The position numbers were made by a program, and so were the translations under genes. DNA of 64,000 nt from Pyxidicoccus sp. MSG2. Its GTDB lineage: Bacteria; Myxococcota; Myxococcia; Myxococcales; Myxococcaceae. The DNA is taken from assembly GCF_026626705.1 (NCBI RefSeq), contig NZ_JAPNKC010000001.1:9008001-9072000 (forward strand), read 5' to 3'. Shown here in pieces: positions 63,051-64,000 of this stretch. The notes below the pieces were generated by a model, which saw nothing but the letters and a program-made list of their open reading frames with translations, searched no databases and was not told where the DNA came from. Each line of letters opens with the position of its first letter. Position 1 is the stretch's first letter.

Positions 63051-64000
63051 GTGCGGCACGAAGACGCCGTCCGGTACCCGTGGGTAGACTGGTGTCAGGA
63101 GCGGATACGGGTGACGGAGGGCAATGTGCTGGAACACTCCAACATTCTTTCCACCCGCATGCGGCCGGGGATGTCCGTCGGGGACACGGGCGCCCGTGGG
63201 TTGCACCAGCTCGTCCACTTCATGCTGGATGGGGTCTACTCGGACGCGCGACGAGGGACCTGCCGGGACTTCACGCTGGAGGTGGACTCGGATGGCGCCC
63301 TCTCCGTCTTCGCCACCGGCCGCTTCGCGCCCCCGGCGGAGCTGGCCGAGGTGGTGCTGGGACGCGTCGGGCAAAAGATGTTCCGATGGATGGATTGGGG
63401 CCGGGACAGCATGATTCATGACTGGGGCTGGGGCGTCGGCCTGCCCGTCGCCCTCGCGCTTTCGTCCCGCTACGAGATGGACAGTTGGGACGGAGCGCGA
63501 CAGTGGCACCTGTCCGGAGTCGAGGGCCGTCCGTCGGGTGAGCCCCGGGAGGTCCAGCCGCCGGAGCCGCTGCCCATCGCCACCGAGAAGGGCGTCCGCA
63601 TCCGCCTCGTCCCCGATGCCACCCTCTTCGACACGACGGTGTTCGACGCGGAGAAGCTCTCGCGCCGCTGCAGGGAGCTGGCGTTCCTGGCCCCCGGGGT
63701 GCGCGCCCGGTTCACGGACCACCGGACGGGAGAGAGCACGCGGCTGCACTATGCAGGAGGCATCTCCGAGCGGCTCCTGGAGCTCACCGCGGACGTGCCG
63801 CGCCGCCATCCCGAGCCGCTGGCCTTCGACGTCGAGTGGGAGGGTTTCCGAGTTCGGTGTTCGCTCCAGTGGTGTGAGGCCGAGAGCGGCCTGTGGTCCT
63901 ACGCCAACACGGCGCGGACGCGCGGGGACGGCGTGCACGTGGACGGTGTCATCCTGGCCCTCCGGGAGGCCCTCTCCGTGCTCACGGGAGAGCCGGTCCA
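63051..64000 (+). CDS. GyrB/ParE-like protein with degenerate ATPase site (partial)
   Basis: Starts at GTG 63051 and runs off the right edge (316 codons seen). The order is that of the GyrB N-terminal half: 'MSVGDTGARGLHQLVHFMLDGV' in the place of the ATPase start, 'VFATGRFAPP' where DNGRGIP is expected, 'DWGWGVGLPVALALS' where GLHGVG is expected, then the transducer with 'DATLFDTTVFDAEKLSRRCRELAFLAPGV', and 'SYANTARTRGDGVHVDGVILALREAL'. The catalytic Glu, Mg-binding Asn and Asp of active GyrB are replaced (Phe, Gly and Ala by my alignment). It is probably an inactive or repurposed paralogue. Confidence 0.75.
   Translation, partial: MRHEDAVRYPWVDWCQERIRVTEGNVLEHSNILSTRMRPGMSVGDTGARGLHQLVHFMLDGVYSDARRGTCRDFTLEVDSDGALSVFATGRFAPPAELAEVVLGRVGQKMFRWMDWGRDSMIHDWGWGVGLPVALALSSRYEMDSWDGARQWHLSGVEGRPSGEPREVQPPEPLPIATEKGVRIRLVPDATLFDTTVFDAEKLSRRCRELAFLAPGVRARFTDHRTGESTRLHYAGGISERLLELTADVPRRHPEPLAFDVEWEGFRVRCSLQWCEAESGLWSYANTARTRGDGVHVDGVILALREALSVLTGEPV

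Overview
The window is about 68-70% GC, with tightly packed genes, many secreted lipoproteins, GTG/TTG starts, HEAT, NHL and FG-GAP repeat proteins, an AarF/ABC1 kinase, an RsbR-type STAS regulator and RND/MMPL transporters. This fits a myxobacterium, most likely Myxococcaceae (Myxococcus, Corallococcus or Pyxidicoccus). That placement rests on gene content and composition only; no marker gene here fixes the genus.

Layout. 1-10.5 kb is ordinary chromosome: a partial propeller lipoprotein, an MFS exporter, a large DNRLRE/propeller lipoprotein, an RsbR/V4R-like sensory pair, an E2-like acyltransferase, an intradiol dioxygenase-like lipoprotein, and GFA and YciI proteins. 10.5-11.9 kb is a graveyard of an IS3-family and an ISL3-family element. 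11.9-15.9 kb is a minus-strand operon (unknown protein, Dyp-type peroxidase, ABC1 kinase). 16.1-17.2 kb holds a MoaD-like protein and a decayed BNR/sialidase-like gene.

17.6-49.1 kb looks like a biosynthetic gene region. Its core is a five-gene minus-strand operon with overlapping genes (40659 to 30471) that matches the enediyne warhead cassette: UnbL (DUF1702), UnbV (FG-GAP/ASPIC), UnbU (multi-spanning membrane protein), a 1946-residue iterative PKS (KS-AT-ACP-KR-DH-PPTase) and a hotdog thioesterase. Around it lie two di-heme cytochrome-type oxidoreductases, an MMPL exporter with a LolA-like partner, a PAP2/vanadium-haloperoxidase-like lipoprotein with an outer-membrane barrel, a divergent importer-type ABC system whose binding-protein gene carries an in-frame TGA, a second MMPL exporter, and secreted proteins of unknown role. 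The cassette assignment is strong. The outer limits of the cluster and the roles of the accessory genes are inference. No P450, glycosyltransferase or obvious enediyne self-resistance gene is visible here.

49.1-64 kb returns to chromosomal content: a heavily frameshifted NRPS remnant (A-PCP-methyltransferase), an APH(6)-like kinase, a small M23-like secreted enzyme, two HEAT-repeat proteins, a two-ORF gene split by TGA, a tRNA-Val/tRNA-Asp operon with promoter and terminator, a TetR/SDR divergent pair with a clear palindromic operator, several secreted proteins, a DUF4261 protein, and at the right edge a GyrB-like protein whose ATPase residues look lost.
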